The notes beneath the pieces were generated by a model, which was not told the origin of the DNA, did no database searches, and saw only the letters and a program-made list of their open reading frames with translations. From positions 90,635 through 154,634 of the forward strand of contig JAQWJE010000057.1 in assembly GCA_029248525.1 (NCBI GenBank): DNA of 64,000 nt, written 5' to 3'. The stretch comes from Candidatus Binatia bacterium. GTDB lineage: Bacteria; Desulfobacterota; Binatia; UBA12015. Below, one piece after another: positions 35,492 through 44,235 of the stretch. The position numbers were made by a program, and so were the translations under genes. Each line of letters opens with the position of its first letter. The first letter of the stretch is position 1.

Positions 35492-36835
35492 TTAGCGCCC
35501 GCCTCCGAGTTGGGCAAGGAGGCCTCGCCCGCCACCTTTGGTGAGCGATTTCATCATTTTCCGGGTTTGGTTGTACTGCTTCAGGAAACGGTTCACGTCG
35601 GAAACGCGTGTCCCGCTGCCGCCAGCGATGCGTTTTCGGCGACTCGAATTGAGAATGAGGTGATTTTGACGTTCCTGGTGCGTCATTGAATCAATGATCG
35701 CCTCGATTTTTTTCAATTCGGAGTCTGCACCGGCGAGATCTGCCTTTTTCGCCATTTTTTTCATTCCCGGGATCATGCTCATCAGGTCGCCAACCGAACC
35801 CATCTTTTTCATGGTCCGGAGCTGGTCACGGAAATCTTCGAGAGTGAACTCGTTCTTTTTGAGTTTTTTCTCGAGTTTGGCGGCTTCCTTGCTGTCGAAG
35901 GCGGCCTCGGCCTTCTCGATCAGGGACATCATATCGCCCATGCCGAGAATGCGATTGGCAACGCGATCCGGGTGGAAGACCTCCAGATCTTCCAATTTTT
36001 CGCCGATACCGGTGAACAATACGGGCTTGCTCGTGGTTGCGTGGAGGGAGAGCGCGGCGCCGCCGCGGGCATCACCCTCCATTTTCGAGAGGATGATTCC
36101 GTCGATACCAACGCCATCGCGGAATCCGGTGGCGACCGCGACCGCGTCCTGACCGGTCATCGCGTCCGCGACCAGCAGAGTTTGCTGCGGGCGAATGGTG
36201 TCACGAACATGAGTCAATTCGGACATCAGGGCTTCATCAACGGCAAGACGGCCCGCGGTGTCGACCAGAATCGTGTCGTGGAAACCGGCTTTTGCTGCTG
36301 CGACAGCCGCGGTGGCGACAGCGACAGCGTCCTTGGTATCGCTGGGCGTATCGTGGACGGCGCACCCGTCGCCCACCTGACCGGCCAGTGTTTTCAGCTG
36401 TTCGATGGCTGCCGGGCGAGAAAGGTCGAGCGGCACCAGATAGGGGCGCCGCCCCGACGCGATCAGATGCTTGGCGAGCTTGGCGGTCGTCGTGGTCTTG
36501 CCTGAACCTTGCAAGCCAACGAGCATCAGGATGACCGGGCCCTCGCCTGAAAGATCGAGACTACCGGTGGCGCCGCCCATGATGGCGACCAACTCTTCCC
36601 CGACAATTTTGATCAGATGCTGTTCGGGGGTGAGGCTGCGAAGGACTTCCTGGCCCATCGCGCGAGTCTTGACCTTCTCGATGAAGGATTTGGCGACGTC
36701 GAGATGAACGTCGGCTTCGAGCAGCGCCAGGCGCACATCACGCAGGGCCTCCTCGATATTGGCCTCGGTCAGCTTGCCCGTGCCTCGCACGCGGCGGAAT
36801 ACGCTATCCAGTTTTTCAGAAAGTGAATCGAACAT
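35492..36835 (-). CDS. ffh: Signal recognition particle protein Ffh (SRP54)
   Basis: 447 aa from the ATG at 36835 (MFDSLSEKLDSVF), the standard Ffh start; the frame is open further upstream without family support. The N domain is followed by the GTPase with GLQGSGKTTTTAKLA, DTAGRL and the TKxD-like LSKMEGDARGG. The C-terminal M domain has methionine-rich helices (MKKMGSVGDLMSMIPGMKKM; RMIAGGSG-type segment as KRIAGGSG) for signal peptides and 4.5S RNA. It targets membrane proteins to FtsY/SecYEG. The 4.5S RNA gene was not found in the window. Confidence 0.97.
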   Translation of the reverse strand: MFDSLSEKLDSVFRRVRGTGKLTEANIEEALRDVRLALLEADVHLDVAKSFIEKVKTRAMGQEVLRSLTPEQHLIKIVGEELVAIMGGATGSLDLSGEGPVILMLVGLQGSGKTTTTAKLAKHLIASGRRPYLVPLDLSRPAAIEQLKTLAGQVGDGCAVHDTPSDTKDAVAVATAAVAAAKAGFHDTILVDTAGRLAVDEALMSELTHVRDTIRPQQTLLVADAMTGQDAVAVATGFRDGVGIDGIILSKMEGDARGGAALSLHATTSKPVLFTGIGEKLEDLEVFHPDRVANRILGMGDMMSLIEKAEAAFDSKEAAKLEKKLKKNEFTLEDFRDQLRTMKKMGSVGDLMSMIPGMKKMAKKADLAGADSELKKIEAIIDSMTHQERQNHLILNSSRRKRIAGGSGTRVSDVNRFLKQYNQTRKMMKSLTKGGGRGLLAQLGGGR

Positions 36836-36949
36836 GATGGGGGACAGGAACGGCCCTTGAAGGGCAGGCGGAGCCTCCGAATTGAGTGGAACTCCCTTCC
36901 TAATGTGGCGCCGCCAGCGAGTCAAACTTTTCCGGCATTCAGTGCGAGC

Positions 36950-37555
36950 TCAACCGTCGCAGGTCCCCATCATCCCGGTTTCTGCAATCACTTGGCTGGT
37001 CGGCAGGGGAAAGGCACTCAGAGCAACGCCTGCGCAAGCATGCAGCGGGCCGCCGCTGAATGTCGGCGTCACGAAGTCGGGATCGGCCTCGAAACAAGTA
37101 ACCTGCGTACCCGTGGTTCGGACATCCAGAATGGGAACTGCACAAAGGGCCGGGTTATCGTCGCAGGTATCGTGCTTGATCTTCAGGTTTCCTCTTTTGA
37201 GATCTCCTCGAACCACGGTGCGCGAAACAAAAACATCCTGAGCACCGGACATATGAACGTCCGATTCGATAATGCAAATAATGTCATCGTCCGTGCATAG
37301 AATACCGTCGCCGCTCGGTTTTCCGGCCAGTTTTTTCAGCTGCACCTGAATCTTGGGGCCCATCATTTTCACCAGGCCGCTGCTTTGACAGCCGACAAAA
37401 AGGTCGGACCCTGATCCGTCCTGCGTCATGCTCATGATGAGCTTGTCCTTGGCTTCGGCGTTGGCCGGTGCCATGCCCACGAGTGCCACCGTCATCGCCC
37501 CGACGAGAGTATAGAAAAATCCGTTCGAGAGTTTCATTTTCGCAGTTCCTGTCAT
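36950..37555 (-). CDS. Exported protein of unknown function
   Basis: 201 aa from the ATG at 37555, with AGAGGAG 5 bases upstream. The signal peptide ends near ANAEA. The mature protein has about nine Cys residues and short acidic patches (CTDDDIICIIESDVHMSG), and beta-strand-rich segments (VFVSRTVVRGDLKRGNLKIKH). I do not recognise a family. It may be a periplasmic disulphide-bonded protein. It lies 114 bp upstream of ffh on the same strand and is divergent from the AsmA-like gene. Confidence 0.7.
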   Translation of the reverse strand: MTGTAKMKLSNGFFYTLVGAMTVALVGMAPANAEAKDKLIMSMTQDGSGSDLFVGCQSSGLVKMMGPKIQVQLKKLAGKPSGDGILCTDDDIICIIESDVHMSGAQDVFVSRTVVRGDLKRGNLKIKHDTCDDNPALCAVPILDVRTTGTQVTCFEADPDFVTPTFSGGPLHACAGVALSAFPLPTSQVIAETGMMGTCDG

Positions 37556-37780
37556 TTTGACTCCTCTGGAGGGTTCCGGTTGGCGGTTCTGGTTCAATCG
37601 ATTGATTTATCTATGCGTGCCCACCGCTACTCCTGCGGGAGGCAGGTGACAAGCGAAAAATAATGCTGCGATGCGTTAGTCGCGGCCGCGGGCAAGGGCG
37701 CGAGTGTGCAGGGGAATCATGCTCGCCTTGATTCCAGGCCGCGAACCCTCGATGGTAAGAGTCAAAAGGGGGAGGAATAA

Positions 37781-38527
37781 ATGCGTAAAATTGGAATGTT
37801 TTTGGTGATTTTGGTCCTGCTGGCCGGTGGTGGACTCTATTATCTGGCCAATTCGCTCGACGGGATTGTTGCCAGTTTGATCGAGGAGAGTGGATCCAAG
37901 GCATTGGGCACGACCGTGCGTGTCTCGGACGTCAAGATCTCGCTCAAGGAGGCCAAGGGTTCGATTGCCGGTCTGACCGTGGCCAACCCGAAGGGCTTTG
38001 ACGGCGAAGCAATTTCGTTTCAGGACATCGTCATCGGGATCGACCCGGCGTCGATATTATCTCAGGACCCTATCGTGATTACCGAGGTCACCGTGAAGTC
38101 TCCTTCCGTGAAGCTGATCCTTGCGGCGAACGGTTCCACCAATATCCAGGCCTTGCTGGCGAATATCTCGGGATCTTCGAGCAAACCCTCCTCAGCCTCG
38201 AGCAGTGCGTCCTCGGGTGACCTCCGCGTGCGGATCAACCGGTTGGAGATTGCCGGTGCCAGCTTGGGAGCTGATCTGTCGGCGGTTGGGGGCAAGGATT
38301 TCAACGCCAAGGTCCCCGCTCTCCGTCAGTCCAATGTGGGCGGAGGTGCGGGAGCCGCGCCGGAAGTGCTCGCTCAGGCGATCGCCCAGACCTATGTCTC
38401 GAAAGTCGGCACGGCTGTCGCGAAAGCAGAAGCCGAGAAGCAAATTGGCAAGCTGGTCGACGAGCATCTCGGTGGCGAGGCGGGCGCTGCGGCGAAGGGA
38501 ATTCTGGGTAATCTTCTGGGCCAATAA
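37781..38527 (+). CDS. AsmA-like membrane-anchored periplasmic protein
   Basis: 248 aa with a very strong ribosome-binding site (GGGGGAGGA) ahead of the ATG. One N-terminal transmembrane helix (GMFLVILVLLAGGGLYYLA) anchors the protein. The next 110 residues have the AsmA/DUF748 rhythm (GTTVRVSDVKISLKEAKGSIAGLTVANPKGF, then VITEVTVKSPSVKLI). A Ser-rich linker and an Ala-rich C-terminal part follow. AsmA-like proteins are linked to lipid transport to the outer membrane. It is far shorter than E. coli AsmA. A clear hairpin follows the gene. Confidence 0.78.
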   Translation: MRKIGMFLVILVLLAGGGLYYLANSLDGIVASLIEESGSKALGTTVRVSDVKISLKEAKGSIAGLTVANPKGFDGEAISFQDIVIGIDPASILSQDPIVITEVTVKSPSVKLILAANGSTNIQALLANISGSSSKPSSASSSASSGDLRVRINRLEIAGASLGADLSAVGGKDFNAKVPALRQSNVGGGAGAAPEVLAQAIAQTYVSKVGTAVAKAEAEKQIGKLVDEHLGGEAGAAAKGILGNLLGQ

Positions 38528-38533
38528 TCAAAG

Positions 38534-38563
38534 GAGCCACGGGACCCCATGATCCCGTGGCTC
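38534..38563. terminator. Perfect hairpin between convergent genes
   Basis: GAGCCACGGGA (38534-38544) and TCCCGTGGCTC (38553-38563) form an 11-bp perfect stem with an 8-base loop, between the AsmA-like gene (+) and the SDR gene (-). There is no long U-run on either strand, but the position and stem strength suit a bidirectional terminator. Confidence 0.6.
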
Positions 38564-38580
38564 GCTGAGGCGATTTCGGC

Positions 38581-39438
38581 TCAACCCGGAGGGTCTTGTT
38601 TTGCCAGAATGGCTTCGAACCGGGCCCTCATCTGTTCGATGAGTTCGTCGGAAGTTGGGTTGATAAAATAGCTTCCGGATTGCAAACCATCCCAAGCGTG
38701 ATCCGCAACTTCCTCCGGCGTGGTCGTCTCAAAATGTCGCCCCATACCTTCGTACATCGTCTTCAGGTCGTCGATCGTCATATAGGGCGCCGCCTGCTCC
38801 TGCCCTCTCTCATAGCCCGGCAGGCGATTGCGGTAGGCCGTGAAGATATTCGACGCCACCACATGCGGCCCCGGATATAAAACGTGAGCGCGTAGTCTGG
38901 TCTGATTCACCTTCAGCTGGTGGTACAAGGTTTCGGTGATGCTGCTTACGGCCGCTTTACTGGCGGAGTAACTGGGGGTGAAAGGTAGAACCAGAAGCCC
39001 GCCGTTTCCCGACGATGTGTTCATGACAGCACCTTCTTCACCGTGGGCAATCATCCCGGGTACAAAGGCCTTGATCCCGTGAACGACGCCCATGATGTTG
39101 ACGTCAAAGACCCAGCGCCAATCATTGATTGGCAGGTCCCACGCCGGGACGTCCTCGTAGGCGCTGACGCCGGCATTATTACACAGCAGGTGTACCTTGC
39201 CGTGGCGAGCCACGGCCTCGCTCGCCAGATTTTCAACTTGTTCGAATTTGGAGACGTCGCAGGTGACGCCGGAGACAGATCCGAGCGGAAGAAGCTCATC
39301 GACGGTGGCCTGCAGAGGCCCGGACTCGACATCCGAGAGGACAACCTTCATGCCCTCGCGGAGAAATCTCGCACCCATGGCTCGTCCGACGCCGCTGGCT
39401 CCGCCGGTGATGACGGCTGTTTTTCCTTTATAGTCCAT
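38581..39438 (-). CDS. Short-chain dehydrogenase/reductase, last gene of the TetR operon
   Basis: 285 aa. TGGASGVG binds NAD(P), NNAG is at about 90, and the catalytic Ser (NTSSGNGG) is followed by YSASKAAV. The C-terminal extension is longer than in FabG-like SDRs and lacks a clear catalytic peculiarity. As the last gene of a catabolic operon, it probably oxidises or reduces an alcohol/ketone produced by the upstream enzymes. It follows the acetoacetate decarboxylase-like gene by 11 bp. Confidence 0.92.
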   Translation of the reverse strand: MDYKGKTAVITGGASGVGRAMGARFLREGMKVVLSDVESGPLQATVDELLPLGSVSGVTCDVSKFEQVENLASEAVARHGKVHLLCNNAGVSAYEDVPAWDLPINDWRWVFDVNIMGVVHGIKAFVPGMIAHGEEGAVMNTSSGNGGLLVLPFTPSYSASKAAVSSITETLYHQLKVNQTRLRAHVLYPGPHVVASNIFTAYRNRLPGYERGQEQAAPYMTIDDLKTMYEGMGRHFETTTPEEVADHAWDGLQSGSYFINPTSDELIEQMRARFEAILAKQDPPG

Positions 39439-39449
39439 GGGTCCCCGAT

Positions 39450-40253
39450 TCAGCCGGCGATCTCGACGCCTTCGCCGCTGGTATCGTCATAGCGTTGGTG
39501 GAGGAAGGGCAGCAGCCAGTCGCCGGGCACCGAGCGCAGCACGCTCCCGTTGCTTTCGCTGGAGCCTTCTTCGAAAACGCAACTGATGATCTTGCGAACC
39601 GGAATATCAGCGACCGGGTCCATAGGAGACTCGCCCAAAATGATTTCGGGATTTTCAATTTCCCAGACTTGCTTGTTGGTATGGCGCCATTCCAGACGAA
39701 CCAGAATCGGATCGACGTCGAAGGCCTTGCCTTTTTCGCAGGAAGGCTGGGCCTTGAAGCAGTACCCGTATTCCTTCCATTCGCGTGGACCGAGTTCCTT
39801 GCCGAGAGTGCCTCTGGCGGAGAGATAGGTCATGCCCATCCGGGAGACAGCAGAGGACACGGAAGAGCCCTCGTGCTGGAAATCAATTTCGGCAATCTTT
39901 TTGGGCTCGCCAAAAGTTTCGCGTCCGGGAACCACGGCCTGCTCGGTCGTCATGGGCATGGTGATGAGGTAAGTGCCCGGGACTCCTTCGTAGCTGGCGC
40001 GGACACCAAATACGGCTGATCCGATCTCGAAGGTGAATTCCGGAGAGATATGCATCGCGACTTTCGAGAAGGTCAGACAAACTTCGGGCTTGTCAGCCGG
40101 CTCGAGAGGCTGGGGCAGGACGGCTCTGTGGATTGCGGGGTCGGTCTCATAGACGCAGCGGATCGAATATACCGTTGACTCCATGAATTCGGGGTTGGCG
40201 TCAGCCGCTTTTGCGATCTGCTCGGCGGATTTCACATAGCGCAGGATTGCCAT
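39450..40253 (-). CDS. Acetoacetate decarboxylase-family protein
   Basis: 267 aa from the ATG at 40253, with AAAGGAAAA upstream. The pattern FGVRASYEGVPGTYLITMPMTTEQAVVPGRETFGEPKKIA, split over 40 residues, is that of the acetoacetate decarboxylase fold, including the Glu and Lys-containing FGEPKK segment. In true ADC the Schiff-base Lys lies in that region; whether this protein decarboxylates a beta-keto acid or does other chemistry (hydratase/aldolase) is open. It lies 13 bp after the amidohydrolase gene. Confidence 0.78.
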   Translation of the reverse strand: MAILRYVKSAEQIAKAADANPEFMESTVYSIRCVYETDPAIHRAVLPQPLEPADKPEVCLTFSKVAMHISPEFTFEIGSAVFGVRASYEGVPGTYLITMPMTTEQAVVPGRETFGEPKKIAEIDFQHEGSSVSSAVSRMGMTYLSARGTLGKELGPREWKEYGYCFKAQPSCEKGKAFDVDPILVRLEWRHTNKQVWEIENPEIILGESPMDPVADIPVRKIISCVFEEGSSESNGSVLRSVPGDWLLPFLHQRYDDTSGEGVEIAG

Positions 40254-40266
40254 AGATTTTTCCTTT

Positions 40267-41481
40267 CTAGGCCTTGTTCGATTGGAAAGATTCGCGTGCC
40301 GGACCGATCCGCTCGGCGTGCGGGAGGAGAGCTTTTTCATCGAGGCCATAGAACTCGATCGCATTGCGGCCGAGGATGGCTTCGATATCGTTATCGGGAA
40401 GTCCATCAAGCGAAGTATGCATTTGTTCCCTGGTGATGGGCCAAGTGCCTTCGGGGTGGGGGTAATCACTGCCCCACATTATATTGCTTGTGCCGATATC
40501 CCCCCGCATCTCGGCCTCGCGTCGTGACAGGCAGGAGGCGCCGAGATTCACATTGCGGTTGAAATACTCGGTAGGACTCATCGAGAGGTGGCTCGTATAG
40601 TCTCCTAATTTTTGCGACTCGCGAGTTTGTGCATATCGATGCTCAAGCAGGTTGAGGTACTCGGGAACCCAGACAATCGTTCCCTCAGTGATCGCTACTT
40701 TGAGTTTCGGATAGCGCTCAAAGACTCCGCCCCAAATCATGAAGGTCAACGGTCTTACGTTGAACCAGCAGACTTCCGAGACATAGATCCCCATGGCTCC
40801 AGGGAGAGGTTTGGCATCGGGGTCGGTCAGATCTCCGAAGTATTCGGCGGTCGGCGCGGGGCCGGAGTGGAAGTGGATGGCGAGGTTCTGATCCTCGATG
40901 GCCTCCCAGAGGGGGTTGTATTTAGGGTCGTGATAGCCGGCCAGCTTCCCCCATTGAACCGGGAGCATGACGCCGCGCAGTCCGTTCTCTTTGGCCCATC
41001 GGACCTCGGCGACGGCCTCGTCGACATCCCAGAGCGCGGGCACGATGGCGATGCCGATCCGACGATCGGGTTGCTGCGACGTGAACTCGCTCAGCCAACG
41101 ATTGTGGGCGCGGGCGCCAGCCCATTGGAGTTCGGGAACAATATTTTCCGTTGGAAGAGAAATGCCGGCACCGAAGGGCGGGGCATTCATCTCGGTAATA
41201 CCGTCGGGGAAGAGGACTTCGGCTGCGATACCGTCGGCATCCAGAACCTCATTGCGGGCCTGGTGGTCCCACGCGCCACTCAGTCCTCGCTCGTGTCCCT
41301 GACGCCAATCTTCGTTAATTTCGTCGACCAGGAACTTTTTTGCAGCAATCTGGGTTTGCTCGATCTGAATCGGCAATGCCACGTCGAACGTCTCTCGGAA
41401 CTCGGGGTCGACGTAGTTGCGATAGGCTTCGGGTTTGAGCCCGGCGTGACCATCGCTCGAAACAACAATATAATTTTTCAT
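40267..41481 (-). CDS. Amidohydrolase-2 family metal-dependent hydrolase/decarboxylase
   Basis: 404 aa from the ATG at 41481 (GGAGAA upstream). SSDGHAG near the N-terminus is a variant of the usual DxH metal site. LAIHFHSGP provides the central His residues and SDYPHPEGTWP carries the catalytic Asp. This PF04909-type TIM barrel includes decarboxylases of aromatic acids and hydrolases. In this operon it likely acts on a ring-cleavage or hydroxylated product. Confidence 0.87.
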   Translation of the reverse strand: MKNYIVVSSDGHAGLKPEAYRNYVDPEFRETFDVALPIQIEQTQIAAKKFLVDEINEDWRQGHERGLSGAWDHQARNEVLDADGIAAEVLFPDGITEMNAPPFGAGISLPTENIVPELQWAGARAHNRWLSEFTSQQPDRRIGIAIVPALWDVDEAVAEVRWAKENGLRGVMLPVQWGKLAGYHDPKYNPLWEAIEDQNLAIHFHSGPAPTAEYFGDLTDPDAKPLPGAMGIYVSEVCWFNVRPLTFMIWGGVFERYPKLKVAITEGTIVWVPEYLNLLEHRYAQTRESQKLGDYTSHLSMSPTEYFNRNVNLGASCLSRREAEMRGDIGTSNIMWGSDYPHPEGTWPITREQMHTSLDGLPDNDIEAILGRNAIEFYGLDEKALLPHAERIGPARESFQSNKA

Positions 41482-41498
41482 TTCTGTTTTCTCCAAGC

Positions 41499-42449
41499 TC
41501 AGACGTAAAACTGCTTGACCCATTGGCGGTACTCGCCGAGGAATTTATCTTCTTTGCAGAAGACGGGCTGTTTGCGGTGCACTTTGTGTTTCCAGATACG
41601 CATATCGTCTTCCACACCCTTGACCAGATTTTGCTGGAACTCTTCACCGACGAGATCGACGAGATTTTTTGTGACGGTGATCAGCCAGCGTGAAATCGTT
41701 CGATTGGGTTCGATCGGGGTTGTCGATGAAAAGAGCAGGAGGCCGGCGCCGGGAATGCCGATGGTTCGAACGGTGCTCATGCCGATGCCAAAGGACTCGC
41801 GCTCCAAGGTTGTCTGGAAGGTGCCCATTGGCGTCACCCTTTCATTATGGCCGATCAGCTTCGAGATTCTGCCATCGGCCGAATACTCGATCTCTTCGGT
41901 ATCCATAATATCATCCATGCCGTGGACAACCTGAAAGTGCACGGGATCATTATTGTTCTCGTGAATATCCTGCACATGAATGGGGACTTCGATTTCGAAC
42001 TCGCGCGGCTCGGTCCATTCGGGGTCGCCGATCTCCTCCAGAATGGGCACTTCCCACGACGACGGCTCTTGCCGCGCGTGGTACCATACGAAGACAAATC
42101 CGTTTCGTTCGCGGACTTCCCAAGGACGTACAAGGGCTTTTTTCGGAATTTGCTCGCAGTAGGGAATCTTCGCGCATACCCCTGTTTCGCCGTCATACTG
42201 CCACGCGTGATACGGGCATTGAATCGTTTCGCCGACGACGCGACCCCCCTCGCCAAGGTGAGCGCCGAGGTGGGAACAGTACGCATCCAGCACTCGCGCT
42301 TGCCCCGAGCGGGTCCGAAAGACGACCAGATCCTCGCCGAAACAATGAACGGATTGAACTTCGCCATCCTGAAGCTGGCGGCTCCAGCAGACGGCATACC
42401 AGCCGTTGGGGATCGGAAGCTGTACGTGTTCGTCTTCACGCCGAGCCAT
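41499..42449 (-). CDS. Rieske non-haem iron oxygenase, KshA/DAF-36-like
   Basis: 316 aa from the ATG at 42449 (AAGGAGAT upstream). The Rieske cluster ligands are C58-x-H60 (YCSHLGAHLGEGG) and C78-x2-H81 (CPYHAW). The mononuclear iron site is NNNDPVHFQVVHG (H171, H176), with an Asp probably in VEDDMRIW. The layout with a small C-terminal domain resembles steroid-type Rieske monooxygenases. It hydroxylates a hydrophobic substrate using electrons from a reductase, which is not in the operon. The start overlaps the tetR end by 14 bases. Confidence 0.9.
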   Translation of the reverse strand: MARREDEHVQLPIPNGWYAVCWSRQLQDGEVQSVHCFGEDLVVFRTRSGQARVLDAYCSHLGAHLGEGGRVVGETIQCPYHAWQYDGETGVCAKIPYCEQIPKKALVRPWEVRERNGFVFVWYHARQEPSSWEVPILEEIGDPEWTEPREFEIEVPIHVQDIHENNNDPVHFQVVHGMDDIMDTEEIEYSADGRISKLIGHNERVTPMGTFQTTLERESFGIGMSTVRTIGIPGAGLLLFSSTTPIEPNRTISRWLITVTKNLVDLVGEEFQQNLVKGVEDDMRIWKHKVHRKQPVFCKEDKFLGEYRQWVKQFYV

Positions 42450-43095
42450 GGGGTATCTCCTTGTCTTGATTTTGGGTTCGCAGCGTATCGCCAAGCAGAA
42501 GCGCGAGTGCGCGTGCGCGCTCGCGAATTGGATATTCTTCGAGGTGTGTCCAGCTGAACATCAGGGAATAGAAGGCTCCGATGATCAGTTCACTCTGAGT
42601 TTCTGCGTCGTGCTGCGTGCCGATTTCGCCGCGCGCGACTCCGTCGCGGACGACGTCGAGAAAGGCTTCGCGCAGTTGCAACTTTTGTCGTGTCTCGTTT
42701 GAGTCGCTCGAGATCGCATGAACGATTTCGTTGACCAGTTCTCGGTGCATGGGCCCGGCCTGCGTTACAGTGTCGGCCATTTTCGCAAAGAAGCGAAGCA
42801 GCCAATCTTGAAGATCGGTTGCTTCGGTCCGGAGGGAGGCGAGGTCGGCAAGGAAAATATTCAGCGAAGCATGGGCCAGTCTCTCGACCAGTTGTTGCTT
42901 GGTGGAGAAGTGATTGAAAAAGGTCTTGGTCGCGACATCGGCAACCTCGCAGATCTCGGCCACGGTGGTCGCGGATACGCCTTTATCCTCGAATAACTGT
43001 TGTGCGCTCTGGAGGATGCGGTTTTGCAGTTCCTGTTTTTTTCGTTCCCGTCGGGAGGTGGATTCTCCCAACGCGATGGCTTCTGCAGCACCCAT
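42436..43095 (-). CDS. TetR-family transcriptional regulator
   Basis: 219 aa. The N-terminal helix-turn-helix (RILQSAQQLFEDKGVSATTVAEICEVADVATKTFFNHFSTKQQLV in successive helices) is typical of TetR. The C-terminal ligand domain is about 150 residues. It is the first gene of the operon and overlaps the Rieske gene, so it probably controls its own expression. A perfect palindrome lies 40 bases upstream of its start. Confidence 0.92.
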   Translation of the reverse strand: MGAAEAIALGESTSRRERKKQELQNRILQSAQQLFEDKGVSATTVAEICEVADVATKTFFNHFSTKQQLVERLAHASLNIFLADLASLRTEATDLQDWLLRFFAKMADTVTQAGPMHRELVNEIVHAISSDSNETRQKLQLREAFLDVVRDGVARGEIGTQHDAETQSELIIGAFYSLMFSWTHLEEYPIRERARALALLLGDTLRTQNQDKEIPHGSA

Positions 43096-43134
43096 CAGGA
43101 GAATCTATCGCCATTTTACATTAGAGTGCAATGA

Positions 43135-43148
43135 TACACAGGTGTGTA
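43135..43148. promoter_or_regulatory. Palindrome TACACA-GG-TGTGTA, candidate TetR operator
   Basis: The arms TACACA (43135-43140) and TGTGTA (43143-43148) are perfectly complementary around GG. The site is 40 bases upstream of the tetR start, in an AT-rich intergenic stretch that must hold the operon promoter. Autoregulation by the adjacent TetR protein is inference. Confidence 0.45.
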
Positions 43149-43212
43149 GCTAAAATAAAAAAGCACTATTTTTAATCGAGAATTTGAGGTTCGCGCGTAT
43201 TCTGAACCTTTT

Positions 43213-44181
43213 TTAGTTGATGGATCGCGTCTGGAACTGCCTGAGGGTCGCCATGCTGGTGAAGAGCTCGAGCGTGCTTGGGGACGTGTCCTTGGCGGCG
43301 AAATCTTGAAACATCGTATGCACGTTGACCGCAATTCTCTCCGCATCCGACCAGTCGGCATAGGGGCCTAATGCGATATCCTTGGCGGCTTCCACGGCCT
43401 CCATGCCGGCATCGAAGCGGTCGCGGGCTTCCGCGCGCAGCCACTCCAGATACCCGCGCACCTCGGCGGCCCCTTGTGCATCGGTAATCGGGCCATGGCC
43501 GGGAACAACCGTTTCCACATCCATCTCTTCGATACGACGACAGGCATCAATCCAGCGCTCGACCGGGCCGGCCCACATGATGGGGGTGCCCCCAATGAAA
43601 AGGATATCTCCTGTGAACACGGTTCGGTCCTCGGGGACATGGACCAGGACATCTCCCCGAGTATGCGCGGGGCCGACTTCGATCAATTCGACCTTTTTGT
43701 TCCCGACGTCGAGACTGAGGTTTTTTGTGAAGGTGCGGGTGGGAGGGGTGTGGCGGATCCCATGAAAATCGAAGGCACCGAAGCAATGTCGGAGGTAGCC
43801 GGAAAGATCATCCTCGCCATCCGCGGCCATGTCCATCATGCCTGCGAGCATCTCGGGCGTGACCTCGGCCATTTCCTCGGCGCTGGCCTTCGAGGCGATC
43901 ACCTCCGCTCCGTGAACGAGCTCATTGCCGTGGCAATGATCCCCATTGGCATGCGTATTGACCAGCGTCCCGATCGAAGCGGCGGCTTGGGGTTCGGCGC
44001 TCCGCATCGAGTCAAGCATCTCCTGCGTCATGCGAAGGTCGAAAAGAGTATCGACAAGCAGGGATTCCCCGCTATCGACGATCAGGCCTGCATTGCTCCA
44101 GCCCCACGTGCCATCCGGAGCGAGCCATGCGTAGGAGCCATTGCCGAGGTCATGGAGTCCTTTTTGATATTCCCATCGCAT
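43213..44181 (-). CDS. Metallo-beta-lactamase-fold hydrolase
   Basis: 322 aa. The metal motif appears as THANGDHCHGN, where the usual HxHxDH reads HANGDH, so the second His is Asn. GPAHTRGDVLVHVP supplies a further His, and FTGDILFIGG the bridging Asp; VVPGHGP is the last His. The family includes lactonases, glyoxalase II and other thioester or ester hydrolases. Last of a possible prfC, carbonic-anhydrase, MBL run. Confidence 0.88.
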   Translation of the reverse strand: MRWEYQKGLHDLGNGSYAWLAPDGTWGWSNAGLIVDSGESLLVDTLFDLRMTQEMLDSMRSAEPQAAASIGTLVNTHANGDHCHGNELVHGAEVIASKASAEEMAEVTPEMLAGMMDMAADGEDDLSGYLRHCFGAFDFHGIRHTPPTRTFTKNLSLDVGNKKVELIEVGPAHTRGDVLVHVPEDRTVFTGDILFIGGTPIMWAGPVERWIDACRRIEEMDVETVVPGHGPITDAQGAAEVRGYLEWLRAEARDRFDAGMEAVEAAKDIALGPYADWSDAERIAVNVHTMFQDFAAKDTSPSTLELFTSMATLRQFQTRSIN

Positions 44182-44235
44182 CGCGGCAGCCTAGAAGGTC
44201 ACGAGAGGGGAGACAAGTCCGGCAGTTCTCGGCGA

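Noticed and set aside
37594..37605. Perfect 12-bp palindrome TCAATCGATTGA ahead of the exported protein at 36950
   Set aside because: A single 12-bp palindrome is expected by chance several times in 64 kb, and it has no second copy; kept only as a weak operator possibility.
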